Part shown: positions 8,088 through 16,185 of the stretch, piece after piece
How the letters are laid out: each line of letters begins with the position of its first letter
Numbering within the stretch: the stretch's first letter is position 1
Source of the DNA: Pseudomonadota bacterium
GTDB lineage: Bacteria; Bdellovibrionota; UBA1018
Length of the DNA stretch: 64,000 nucleotides
Direction: 5' to 3'
NCBI GenBank assembly: GCA_027485695.1
Contig: JAIXQO010000007.1
Location: forward strand, 62,001-126,000
The notes under the pieces: model-generated
What the model saw: the letters and a program-made list of their open reading frames with translations, nothing else
Databases searched by the model: none
Told to the model about the DNA's origin: nothing
Position numbers and translations under genes: made by a program

Positions 8088-9123
8088 TCAACGTCGGATA
8101 AGGAATTCCGCTGTGCTCGCACATTTTTGGATACATCGAGATCGACGTGAAGCCCGGGAGAGTATTGATCTCATTGAGCACAAATCCACCGGTCGCTTGA
8201 TCGAGAAATAAATCAACACGAGCCATTCCCGAGCATTGCAAGGCTTGGAACGCAGCTTTAGCCATGCGTTTCGCCTCTTCGGCTTGCTCAGGCGAGATGG
8301 GCGCAGGCAGGAGCGGCACCGCCCCGTTCTCATCCAGATATTTGGCTTCGTAGGAATAAAACTCGTGGTTCACCTTGAGCTCGCCGGGCTGACTCACCCA
8401 GATCTCGCCCGTACCGGGAAGTTCAAGAACGGCGAGTTCGATCTCGCGCACAGTGAGCGCTTTTTCGATCAAGACGACCGTGTCGTACTTAAAAGCATCA
8501 AAAAGCGCGTCTTCGAGATCCGCGCGTTTTTTGACCTTATGCACGCCCACACTGCTTCCACTATTCGCGGGTTTCACGAAACAAGGAAATCCGAGTTCGC
8601 CCATAACGGAACCCGGCTCCATATCTTTGGTCGCTACACGGTAGGGAGTGATGGGAATCCCCGCAGTTTCAAACGCACGCTTTGCAAAAACTTTGTCCAT
8701 ACCGACGGAAGAGGCGAGCACGCCGCAGCCGACGTAAGGCACCTCGGCCAGCTCAAACAATCCTTGCAGCGTTCCGTCCTCGCAGAACGTCCCGTGCATC
8801 ACTGGGAATACGACATCAATAGAGAGCGTCTTTTTCGAATCAGCGGCAAACGAAAGCGCCGATCCTCCCGACTTCGGATAAGGGGCGAGATAAACTTCTT
8901 CGCCTGACACGATCGGAAGTGAGGCCGGAATCCGATCAACGGGAATTTCCGGTTGCAGCACCCAACGTCCGGACTTTTCAATGGCTACGAGCACCGGCTC
9001 AAATAAATTTCGATCCATGAATTTTAGGACCGACGCCGCAGACCGAAGCGAAACTTCATGTTCGCCGGAACGGCCGCCAAACAATAGTAGCGCGCGTTTT
9101 TTGGTGTTCTTCATGAAACTCAT
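8005..9123 (-). CDS. ddl: D-alanine--D-alanine ligase
   Basis: ATP-grasp enzyme that makes the D-Ala-D-Ala dipeptide for peptidoglycan precursors in the cytoplasm. The N-terminal LFGGRSGEHEVSLRSA motif, HGTFCEDGTLQGLFE, the CFVKPANSGSSVGV ATP-binding loop and the C-terminal FVLNEINTLPGFT metal-binding segment are all present, and the 372-residue length is normal for the longer Ddl subgroup. Start is ATG at 9123, or ATG at 9114; neither has a strong ribosome binding site. Its 3' end overlaps the convergent deaminase gene by 83 bp. Confidence 0.95.
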   Translation of the reverse strand: MSFMKNTKKRALLLFGGRSGEHEVSLRSAASVLKFMDRNLFEPVLVAIEKSGRWVLQPEIPVDRIPASLPIVSGEEVYLAPYPKSGGSALSFAADSKKTLSIDVVFPVMHGTFCEDGTLQGLFELAEVPYVGCGVLASSVGMDKVFAKRAFETAGIPITPYRVATKDMEPGSVMGELGFPCFVKPANSGSSVGVHKVKKRADLEDALFDAFKYDTVVLIEKALTVREIELAVLELPGTGEIWVSQPGELKVNHEFYSYEAKYLDENGAVPLLPAPISPEQAEEAKRMAKAAFQALQCSGMARVDLFLDQATGGFVLNEINTLPGFTSISMYPKMCEHSGIPYPTLITRLFETAIERHQKRSELVRDFVIPTS

Positions 9124-9259
9124 TCTGACGAGCGACCATCCGGGGGGCTCGTCTTCTCCTCATTAAAAGTCTACTGCAAGAAACTGCAATGACGCGACCC
9201 CATAATGTGATCCAGATGTTTCGGTTTCGAGGTAGACGATCGGATTTTTCCTCAGTACA

Positions 9260-9271
9260 GTTTCCGGAAAC
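9260..9271. promoter_or_regulatory. 12-bp palindrome upstream of glutamate dehydrogenase
   Basis: GTTTCCGGAAAC is a perfect palindrome, extended by GTAC on both sides with one unpaired base on the left. It ends six bases before the AAAGGA ribosome binding site of the next gene, so a bound repressor or an RNA hairpin here could affect expression. Confidence 0.4.
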
Positions 9272-9289
9272 GTACGAAAGGATAACCAA

Positions 9290-10591
9290 ATGAGTCAACC
9301 GGCGAGTTTCACGTCCCATATCTGGGATACCAGTGACCTCTATCGAAACGCAGTCGAACAACTCGTCGAGGCATCGCAAACGATGAACCTCGATGGAAAC
9401 GTAGCGGAGCGTCTGAAGTATCCAAAACGCGCGCTCATCGTTTCCGTTCCCATCCGTCTCGACGACGGTACCGTCAAAGTTTTTGAAGGCTATCGCGTTC
9501 AGCACAATATGACTCTCGGGCCTGGAAAAGGCGGCATTCGCTTTCACCACGATGTGAATTTGTCCGAAGTCGCTGGTCTCGCGATGCTCATGACCTTCAA
9601 ATGTTCGCTGGTTGGCCTTCCACTCGGCGGCGCCAAAGGTGGCATCCGCTGTAATCCGAACGACCTTTCTCGCCAAGAGCACCAAGCGCTCATGCGCCGT
9701 TATACGACCGAGATCAATATGATCATCGGTCCTGACCGCGACATTCCTGCACCAGACGTGGGTACGGACGGTCAGCACATGGCTTGGATGATGGATACGT
9801 TCTCGCAGAACCGCGGTTTCGCTATCCCCGGAGTCGTCACCGGCAAGCCGATCGAAATCGGCGGATCCTTGGGACGCGCGGAGAGCACGGGTCGCGGTGT
9901 CGTTTATTGCGTTCAACATGCAGCTAAACACCTCGCATCGATTGGCAAACCGACTCCGAAAATCGACTCCTCGACTACGGTCGCGGTCCACGGTTTCGGT
10001 AAGGTCGGCGCCGTCGCCGCTCTTGAAATCCACCAGCTCGGCTGCAAGGTTCTCGCGGTATCCGATTACCTGGGCGGTCTCTATAACAAGAATGGCCTGA
10101 ACATCCCTAAAGTGCTCGAGTACCTGGCCAAGAATCGCACGATCGTCGGTTACCCAGATGCTGAGCCGATCACGAACGAAGATCTCCTGGCTCTGAATGT
10201 CGACGTTCTGATCCCAGCTGCCATCGACGGCGTGATCACCAAAGACAACGTCGGCAAGGTCAAAGCCAAGATCATCTCCGAGGGCGCAAACGGTCCGATC
10301 ACGACCGAGGCGATCAAGGAACTCGAAGATCGCGGCGTGTTCATCATTCCGGATATCTTGGCGAACGCCGGTGGCGTCATCGTCTCGTACTTCGAATGGG
10401 TGCAGGGCCTTCAGAGCTTCTTCTGGAACGAATCCCAAGTGAACGAAAAACTGGCCGAAGTCATGTCGAACGCCTTCAAACGCGTCGTCGAGATCCAAGC
10501 TCAGTACAAATGTGGAATGAAAACCGCAGCACTCATCGCCGGCGTCGATCGTCTCGACCGCGCAATGCGCCTGCGCGGTTTGTTCCCATAA
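9290..10591 (+). CDS. gdhA: Glu/Leu/Phe/Val-type glutamate dehydrogenase
   Basis: Oxidative deamination of glutamate to 2-oxoglutarate and ammonia (or the reverse) in the cytoplasm. Family motifs: GPGKGGIRFHHDV in the substrate pocket, PLGGAKGGIRCNP with the catalytic lysine, PAPDVGTD, and the NAD(P)-binding GFGKVGAVAA Rossmann loop. Length (433 residues) matches the hexameric class. Start has a good AAAGGA site seven bases upstream. Cofactor preference is not assigned. An amino-acid-consuming lifestyle would fit use as a catabolic enzyme, but that is inference. Confidence 0.94.
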   Translation: MSQPASFTSHIWDTSDLYRNAVEQLVEASQTMNLDGNVAERLKYPKRALIVSVPIRLDDGTVKVFEGYRVQHNMTLGPGKGGIRFHHDVNLSEVAGLAMLMTFKCSLVGLPLGGAKGGIRCNPNDLSRQEHQALMRRYTTEINMIIGPDRDIPAPDVGTDGQHMAWMMDTFSQNRGFAIPGVVTGKPIEIGGSLGRAESTGRGVVYCVQHAAKHLASIGKPTPKIDSSTTVAVHGFGKVGAVAALEIHQLGCKVLAVSDYLGGLYNKNGLNIPKVLEYLAKNRTIVGYPDAEPITNEDLLALNVDVLIPAAIDGVITKDNVGKVKAKIISEGANGPITTEAIKELEDRGVFIIPDILANAGGVIVSYFEWVQGLQSFFWNESQVNEKLAEVMSNAFKRVVEIQAQYKCGMKTAALIAGVDRLDRAMRLRGLFP

Positions 10592-10608
10592 TCGTTCTCA
10601 CTGAGTCA

Positions 10609-11562
10609 ATGAAAAGCCCGGTCGTACTTCTCGCAATTGTCTTTTCCCTCTCCGCGCAGGCGTGGAGTGAAAAAACTGAAACCGAGATTTTCGACCGGGC
10701 TTTTTCGCGTCTCAAGAAACAACCGGATTTTAAGAACCTCACTCCCCCTTCCGCTCTCGCACTCCGAATGAGTGTACGAGAACTTTCTCGCCTGTATCTT
10801 TTCAATGACGCCGATCCTTTTCCTTCTGAAAAGACGTCGTTAGCGACGCCCGCGCAAGGGATCCGGGCGGCCTTATCGGATTCCACACGTACATCGATGG
10901 ATATCGGCTTACCAGAGGCGGTCGACCCCGGCGGACTTCGTCACTACATCACTGGAGCAAGCCCACGCGAGAGTCGGTGGTTTCGCGAGAAAACAACTTG
11001 GGGTTGGCATTGGAAACGTCCCTTCTCCACCATCCAGATCCCGACAATCGCGCGACTCGGCGACGGAGCCGCACGCGTAACGGCGTTTCACAGTGAGGCA
11101 AAACTTCGTCTCAAAAACGGTGAAAGATCCTCACTTCTTCTTGCTGGATGGGCGCTTCATCCGCTGATGAAACTATCGCTGCCGCTTTATACGGTTCAAA
11201 TCCCGAACGTACGGATGATCCCGTGGAAATCGTTACTGTTCGACCATCCGCGGTTGTTTGCTGAACGGTTCTACGAACTCACATTCCAAGAAATTTCACG
11301 CAAGACCGAAGAGTTCGAAATCTGGTTCGAGTCTCGGTCCTCGCAGTGCCGCGAAGAAGACTTGCGCTCACCGATCATCTCTCAGACGGTCGATGACCTC
11401 GTTGACGAAGTGATCCTGGATTCGCTCGATCGGAACGGGGACGGATTCTCAGCCGCACTCATGAGCGGCGACCAGGAGAAACTCCTGAAACTCAGTTGCG
11501 ACGCTTACTGGGAATCCATCGATGCGACTCGACTATTCATCGATCGCACGTTTAATCCCTAG
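10609..11562 (+). CDS. Exported protein of unknown function
   Basis: About 317 residues with a signal peptide (MKSPVVLLAIVFSLSAQAWS). I do not recognise the family. A short LDRNGDGF stretch near residue 270 resembles an EF-hand loop core but is too short to call calcium binding. It starts 17 bp after glutamate dehydrogenase and may be read through from it; its 3' end overlaps the convergent regulator gene by 30 bp. Codon use looks like that of its neighbours. Confidence 0.7.
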   Translation: MKSPVVLLAIVFSLSAQAWSEKTETEIFDRAFSRLKKQPDFKNLTPPSALALRMSVRELSRLYLFNDADPFPSEKTSLATPAQGIRAALSDSTRTSMDIGLPEAVDPGGLRHYITGASPRESRWFREKTTWGWHWKRPFSTIQIPTIARLGDGAARVTAFHSEAKLRLKNGERSSLLLAGWALHPLMKLSLPLYTVQIPNVRMIPWKSLLFDHPRLFAERFYELTFQEISRKTEEFEIWFESRSSQCREEDLRSPIISQTVDDLVDEVILDSLDRNGDGFSAALMSGDQEKLLKLSCDAYWESIDATRLFIDRTFNP

Positions 11563-12954
11563 TTCACGCATCTTTAACTGAAGTCCTTTGCGCGAAAGCT
11601 GAAGCGTCTCGGCTGCCTTAGTGACATTACCCTGTGTCTCAGCGAGAGCGCGGGTGATTAACTCTCGTTCAAATTCCTGCGTCTTGATTCGAACCCACTC
11701 TTTGAAACCGAGACGAGGGTCACCGAATTCCATCAGCCGCGCGTCTCCACGCAACTGGCTGAGCCGGGCGATTTCCTCAGGAAGATCCGCAAGCCCGATC
11801 GTGTCATTGTCGGAAACCAATATGGCTCGTTCGACTGTTTTTTCCAGTTGAGTGAGATTGCCGGGCCAGTCACTGCGCTTGAGCGCATCCATTGCTTCCC
11901 GATCCCAGGCCTTGTCAGATTTACCGTATTTTGCGACGAATCGCGCTTGAAACGCGGCAACGAGTCCCTCGATATCTTCGATACGATCCGCGAGTTTCGG
12001 GGTCGAAACCGAAAACGGACTCAAAACAAGAGCGAGCATGCGATCGATGCGACCTTCATTCGCATAGTCCTGGAGTCTGCGATCCGCGAGTAGGATGATC
12101 CTGAACTGGATTTGAATGATATCTCCCGTGCCCGGACGAGGAAAAGAACGATCCGTCAACGCTTGCGCCAATTTCAGTTGCAGACGCGGATGGAGCGCCA
12201 CTAAGTTTTGAAGTACGATCGTTCCCTGATCAGCGAGTTCCAGACGTCCTGGACGCGCCACCGGAACGATCGAACCAAAAAGTTCTTTTTCAGCCTGATC
12301 TTCGGTCAAAATCCCGAAGTTCACCCGAATAAACGGCTGCGTGCTACGCACGCTCTTATCGTGAATAAACCGAGCGAGCGCCTCGGTTCCGGTGCCACTA
12401 TCGCCGATGATTTCCATCGGCTGATCAGTCGCCGCGATTTTCAAGGACTCCGAACGAAGCGCGGCGATCGACTTGGAGCTACCTCTCAATACAAAAGACT
12501 CCTCGTCCGACTGAATGGCCGCGCGTTCCGGACGAACCCCGGTCGGCAAGGTTGACTGATCCGTCAACTCCGGCTCTCTTCGACTTTCTTGCGCGGACTT
12601 GAGCGCTTGTTCAACGGCTCGAGTGAGATCCGTGCGCTCGAATGGCTTCATGACAAAATCAAATGCGCCTGCCTTGAGCGCCTGGACCGCGCTCTCGACC
12701 GTTCCAAATGCAGTCATGAGAATGACCGGCGTTCTAGGCAAATTCTTGCGACAAGCCTCTAGCACTTCCATACCACCAGGCCCCGGCATATAGAGATCCG
12801 TGACGACGACGTCGCAATCTTCATCCGGCAAACTCGCGATAGCTTGCTCACTGTCCAAATAGTGAACGACTTCGAGGCCCTCTTTTTCAAGAATCGTTTT
12901 AACGACAAATCCGACGTTTTTTTCGTCATCGATGACGACGACACGACCTCTCAC
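11533..12954 (-). CDS. NtrC-like response regulator with degenerate AAA+ domain
   Basis: Architecture is receiver (about 1-118; phospho-acceptor Asp53 in TDLYMP, Lys103 in VMKPF), AAA+ region (about 155-390) and Fis-type helix-turn-helix (about 433-470, QGNVTKAAETLQLSRKGL). The AAA+ part has lost its working parts: Walker A reads GDSGTGTE (Thr for the essential Lys, residues 184-191), Walker B reads GTIVLQNL (no DE), and the GAFTGA sigma-54 loop is absent between EKELFG and GRLELA. It therefore probably cannot hydrolyse ATP or open sigma-54 promoters and may act as a phosphorylation-controlled DNA-binding repressor, anti-activator or sigma-70 regulator. Its start overlaps the stop of the kinase gene by 4 bp. 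Confidence 0.88.
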   Translation of the reverse strand: MRGRVVVIDDEKNVGFVVKTILEKEGLEVVHYLDSEQAIASLPDEDCDVVVTDLYMPGPGGMEVLEACRKNLPRTPVILMTAFGTVESAVQALKAGAFDFVMKPFERTDLTRAVEQALKSAQESRREPELTDQSTLPTGVRPERAAIQSDEESFVLRGSSKSIAALRSESLKIAATDQPMEIIGDSGTGTEALARFIHDKSVRSTQPFIRVNFGILTEDQAEKELFGSIVPVARPGRLELADQGTIVLQNLVALHPRLQLKLAQALTDRSFPRPGTGDIIQIQFRIILLADRRLQDYANEGRIDRMLALVLSPFSVSTPKLADRIEDIEGLVAAFQARFVAKYGKSDKAWDREAMDALKRSDWPGNLTQLEKTVERAILVSDNDTIGLADLPEEIARLSQLRGDARLMEFGDPRLGFKEWVRIKTQEFERELITRALAETQGNVTKAAETLQLSRKGLQLKMRELGIKRAIDE

Positions 12955-14978
12955 GATAGACCTCCGTTCGACGGTACTGGTTGCCCGACTGGAAACAAGA
13001 GCTGAATCTCAGTCCACTCTCCCGGCTCGGAGTACACTTCGAGATCCCCTCCCCGAGCGACGATCAGTTTCTTACAGATCGAGAGTCCAAGTCCAGTACC
13101 GGATGGATCAGTTGTGAAAAACGGGATGAATACTTTTTTCAAATGATCTGCCGAGATCCCGACTCCGTTGTCTCGGAACCGGACACGAATCCGTCCTTCC
13201 AAGCGCTCTTCGACGATACGAACGAGACCATCGGCACGCTTGCCTTTTTCGATGGCGCGCAAACTATTGTTCAATAGGTTCACGAAAACTTGAATCAGCT
13301 CATCGCGGGGGAAATTGACCCGACTTTCCAACCCAAGAAATGATGATTCAATTTTTACGTGGGACGGAAGTGTAAGTCGGGTGAGCGTAAGTACTCGTGA
13401 AAAACACTCTTCGACACAGGTATGGATCCCTGCGAAATCGTCCTTGGCCGGTTTGGCGTAGTCAATAAAAGACGTCACGACATGATTCAATCGACGCGTC
13501 TCCTCCAAAATTACGCGGAACAATTCGAGCTGCGCGGGAGTTCCCTCGTCCTGAAGAATCTGTACGGCGCCTTGAATTGCGCCGAGCGGATTTCGGATCT
13601 CATGAGCAAGGCCCGCAGCCATCTCACCGAGTCCCGCCAAGCGCTCCATCTCCCGATAACGGTCCAAAACAGGTTTTCTCGAAAGCAGATCACCGAATTT
13701 TTGGAATGCGCGCTTGCACTCGCCGATGCCCGTGGGTTCGTCGCGGATTTTCAGGAGCAGAACGGCAACCCACTCTTGGCCGTCATTTTGGACTGGAATC
13801 GCGAGATTGATCGAAAGCGAATCGAATACATCAATCGCTCGATTCAAGTGACTGACGGATGTACCAGGCACGGCACGCGAGCGCTGCGTTTTCAAATCGC
13901 GCAAAAATACGTCTCTGGGCACGCCACCATCCTCGGGACGAAGGTTCTCGAATAACAATTCTCCGTTTTGGACGGTTCGTTCTCGCTTCATCGCCATCCA
14001 GAGCCCGAGAGTTTTCTGATGAACCCAAACGTCGACGACATCTCCTTTGAACTCCCGCATGAAAAATGACTCGAGTTTCTCGAGCGCGATGGCTGGATCA
14101 ACGATTTGAGAGAACTCATCCGCTAGCGTGCGCGCGGATTCACGTAGTCGTTTCACCCGTTCATTCAAAAGCGTCGAGAGCACATAGACAACCCCTTGGC
14201 GCAGCGGAGGAATCAATGTCAGAAAGAAGAACGACGCGATAAACGAGTTCAGGAAGAAAAGCGCGAAATCTGTTTTTGCCCAGATCGCGATGAGCGAAAA
14301 AATTGCGGCGAAGAAAAGCGCAACGATCGCCAAGACCAGAAACCGACCGAGCAAACGCTCGAAATGGAGCAGTCCTTGCCCAAGGAGTGACTGCCGGAGG
14401 AAAAACAAAAAGCTCATCAGCGCGAGGTTGCCGATGACTGAAACCGCGATCGGCATCGATGGCACGTGGTCCATCAAACAAGTTCCGAGCAGGATGAGAA
14501 TCCCTCCATAGATCGGCGCCCGTGACTTGAGACCGGTTCGGGTCCTCAATTTCCGATCCTTGGTCATGAAGATCAAAATCTGAAAGAGGATCAAAGATGG
14601 TGTGAAATAAATAATCTTGCGAATCCAATCGAGCTTCTCGAGATCCAGAATCAGCGCGACGCTCATGATGAAACAGAGCACGAGCGACGCGAGTAGCAGA
14701 ATTCGACTCGATTTCTTGCGTTCGGTTTCCATCCAACATTGGAGGAAGAGCAAAACCGCAGGAGCAAGCCAAGCGTTCATCGCCAAATGCCAGCCATAGA
14801 TGCCGGGGTCAGCCCAGACATACGACATGAAGAAGAAGAGAGCCCAAAGTGAGATCGATAGGCAACCCAATCCGTAATAGACGAAAAGTCGGTTTCTGAA
14901 ATCCTTGGCCGGAACAGACAAGCCAAACGAGAAGCTCAGGAGGCAGAGAAAGAGGGCCGATTGAGCGAGGAGTTGCAT
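12951..14978 (-). CDS. Membrane sensor histidine kinase
   Basis: A 675-residue kinase. The first 270 residues hold about eight hydrophobic segments, as in PrsK-type and 7TM-type sensors. A GAF-like region at about 280-430 precedes the HisKA domain with phospho-acceptor His459 in the GLAHEIRNPLGAI motif, then an HATPase domain with NLLNNSLRAI (N box), FRDNGVGIS (G1) and SGTGLGLSICKKL (G2). All catalytic boxes look intact. It is translationally coupled to the downstream NtrC-like regulator, its presumed partner. The signal is unknown. Confidence 0.93.
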   Translation of the reverse strand: MQLLAQSALFLCLLSFSFGLSVPAKDFRNRLFVYYGLGCLSISLWALFFFMSYVWADPGIYGWHLAMNAWLAPAVLLFLQCWMETERKKSSRILLLASLVLCFIMSVALILDLEKLDWIRKIIYFTPSLILFQILIFMTKDRKLRTRTGLKSRAPIYGGILILLGTCLMDHVPSMPIAVSVIGNLALMSFLFFLRQSLLGQGLLHFERLLGRFLVLAIVALFFAAIFSLIAIWAKTDFALFFLNSFIASFFFLTLIPPLRQGVVYVLSTLLNERVKRLRESARTLADEFSQIVDPAIALEKLESFFMREFKGDVVDVWVHQKTLGLWMAMKRERTVQNGELLFENLRPEDGGVPRDVFLRDLKTQRSRAVPGTSVSHLNRAIDVFDSLSINLAIPVQNDGQEWVAVLLLKIRDEPTGIGECKRAFQKFGDLLSRKPVLDRYREMERLAGLGEMAAGLAHEIRNPLGAIQGAVQILQDEGTPAQLELFRVILEETRRLNHVVTSFIDYAKPAKDDFAGIHTCVEECFSRVLTLTRLTLPSHVKIESSFLGLESRVNFPRDELIQVFVNLLNNSLRAIEKGKRADGLVRIVEERLEGRIRVRFRDNGVGISADHLKKVFIPFFTTDPSGTGLGLSICKKLIVARGGDLEVYSEPGEWTEIQLLFPVGQPVPSNGGLS

Positions 14979-15145
14979 ATAGGATGTTTATAGCGCGGGA
15001 TCGGGTGGAACCGGCGGCGGTATCCCAAAAAATTGCCACAAGAGCCGAATTTACTGCGGGCACCCTTCTGTTAGCCCCTGGATGGTCGCTTTAAATGTTG
15101 ATTAATTCGCTCAAGCTTTAGACAGCATCTGCCGATCCTTTTGAC

Positions 15146-15418
15146 ATGAAGAGTGGCGAGTTCCAAAAACGTTTCAGAGTGAATCCGATTGAGATCGTGA
15201 TTTTCCTGCTCGTTTTCTCTGGATTCTCCCTCTCGCTCTACAACTTGTTCCGCGAAACCGACGACCTGAGTTTCTCTAAACTCCCGTTCTCCAAAGCGAA
15301 CATCGACCGATCCCCTGGATCCGTCACCGTTTCCCCAACCACAGGCACTTCGTTCAAGATCGAAGTTCCCTGCAAGTCGAATCCCGGTTTTCAATTCCTC
15401 GATCAAAAGTGCGAATAG
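15146..15418 (+). CDS. Small single-pass membrane protein, unknown
   Basis: 90 residues: a short charged N-terminus, one hydrophobic segment at about residues 14-34 (PIEIVIFLLVFSGFSLSLY) and a polar C-terminal part with two cysteines near the end. No family recognised and no strong ribosome binding site. A GCCGATCC sequence about 15 bases upstream is a weak sigma-28-like -10. Called because of the clear membrane segment; the antisense reading of the same stretch looks like low-quality sequence. Confidence 0.5.
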   Translation: MKSGEFQKRFRVNPIEIVIFLLVFSGFSLSLYNLFRETDDLSFSKLPFSKANIDRSPGSVTVSPTTGTSFKIEVPCKSNPGFQFLDQKCE

Positions 15419-15491
15419 CCGCGATTTGGGGCTCTTTAGCCTAAATACTAAATACAAGTTGCCTCGTCCAAGCGTCGGGGAGCCTGCAGCA

Positions 15492-15959
15492 CTAATCCCC
15501 ATCCACTTCGGCTAAATTCACCTGACAACCCTGTAACGCTATCGTGTCTAATTTCTCTTGGTAACGAATCGCCGCTTTTCTCAGGCCGTAAGCATCGCCT
15601 TGCTCTGCATATCCATGAAGAAACACCAGCTGGTCGGCGGCTTCGCCTAACGACCGATGCATTTCGGTGGCACGCGAAAACCCTTCGAGCCGATCTCGAA
15701 GCGATTGGGCCCGCTTCAACCAGTTTTCAGAATAGCGAAGCCACTCCGCCCGGTCAGTTTCCGCTAGAACGGGAACCACAGAAGCGATTTTTCTCCCGGA
15801 CCGCTCCCCTTGAATGACTCGTTTCTCAGGTAGTGAGGCGATTTTCGCCGTCAGCTCCGATCGAACTTGCGGCAAATCACGGCAAAGGTCCTGGACCTTT
15901 TCGTCGCAGCCGCTGATCACCACAATGAGGGGTATGAGCAAACAAGCCCTTTGAATCAT
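15492..15959 (-). CDS. Small lipoprotein, possibly flagellar regulon
   Basis: 155 residues with a lipoprotein signal peptide (VISGC, lipidated Cys18) and a mature part that is mostly helical and charged; no family recognised. A GCCGATAA sequence, identical to the sigma-28 (FliA) -10 consensus, lies 9 bases upstream of the start codon with TAAA 16 bases further up, and the gene is divergent from flagellin. Coregulation with flagella is therefore suggested by sequence but unproven. Confidence 0.72.
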   Translation of the reverse strand: MIQRACLLIPLIVVISGCDEKVQDLCRDLPQVRSELTAKIASLPEKRVIQGERSGRKIASVVPVLAETDRAEWLRYSENWLKRAQSLRDRLEGFSRATEMHRSLGEAADQLVFLHGYAEQGDAYGLRKAAIRYQEKLDTIALQGCQVNLAEVDGD

Positions 15960-15967
15960 TCACACTT

Positions 15968-15995
15968 TTATCGGCATTTTTAACTGATTATTTTA
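15968..15995 (-). promoter_or_regulatory. Predicted sigma-28 (FliA) promoter
   Basis: Reading the minus strand, TAAA (15995-15992), 16 bases, then GCCGATAA (15975-15968). The -10 is a perfect match to the sigma-28 consensus and the spacer is one base longer than usual. Transcription would start very near the ATG of the lipoprotein gene at 15959, giving an almost leaderless message. Confidence 0.5.
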
Positions 15996-16000
15996 GTACG

Positions 16001-16033
16001 ACTTATACCTGACCACTGAAATCAGGTATAAGT
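16001..16033. repeat. 12-bp perfect inverted repeat in the flagellin intergenic region
   Basis: ACTTATACCTGA at 16001-16012 pairs with TCAGGTATAAGT at 16022-16033, with a 9-base spacer. It sits between the sigma-28-like promoter and flagellin. It has no T-run, so a terminator is unlikely; an operator for a dimeric regulator is a better guess. Confidence 0.6.
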
Positions 16034-16157
16034 TCCTGAAAACATTACACATTTTTTTAAGTATTGGGATGGGCCGCCGAAGAGAGTCTTGAAGCTAGGC
16101 AGGGATTGCCGGTACCCGCTTCGACTATAACGAAACCAACCGTTCAAGGAGGACGAG

Positions 16158-16178
16158 ATGAACCCAACAGGAGGCTAG
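16158..16178 (+). CDS. Six-codon leader ORF upstream of flagellin
   Basis: ATG at 16158 reads MNPTGG and a TAG stop. It is preceded by AAGGAGG with 6 bases spacing. Its own 3' half contains the AGGAGG (16169-16174) that serves flagellin at 16186, so ribosomes on the leader would cover or clear the flagellin site. It could be chance, but the first site is as strong as the second. Confidence 0.35.
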   Translation: MNPTGG

Positions 16179-16185
16179 GAAACCT

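Noticed and set aside
9056..10498. Long open frame on the minus strand through glutamate dehydrogenase
   Set aside because: It is antisense to a gene with all family motifs; composition is that of a codon-shadow frame and no motif or membrane segment is present.
16034..16157. Sigma-28 promoter directly in front of flagellin
   Set aside because: GCCGCCGA near 16075 has only a partial -10 match and no TAAA at proper spacing; no convincing sigma-54 site either.
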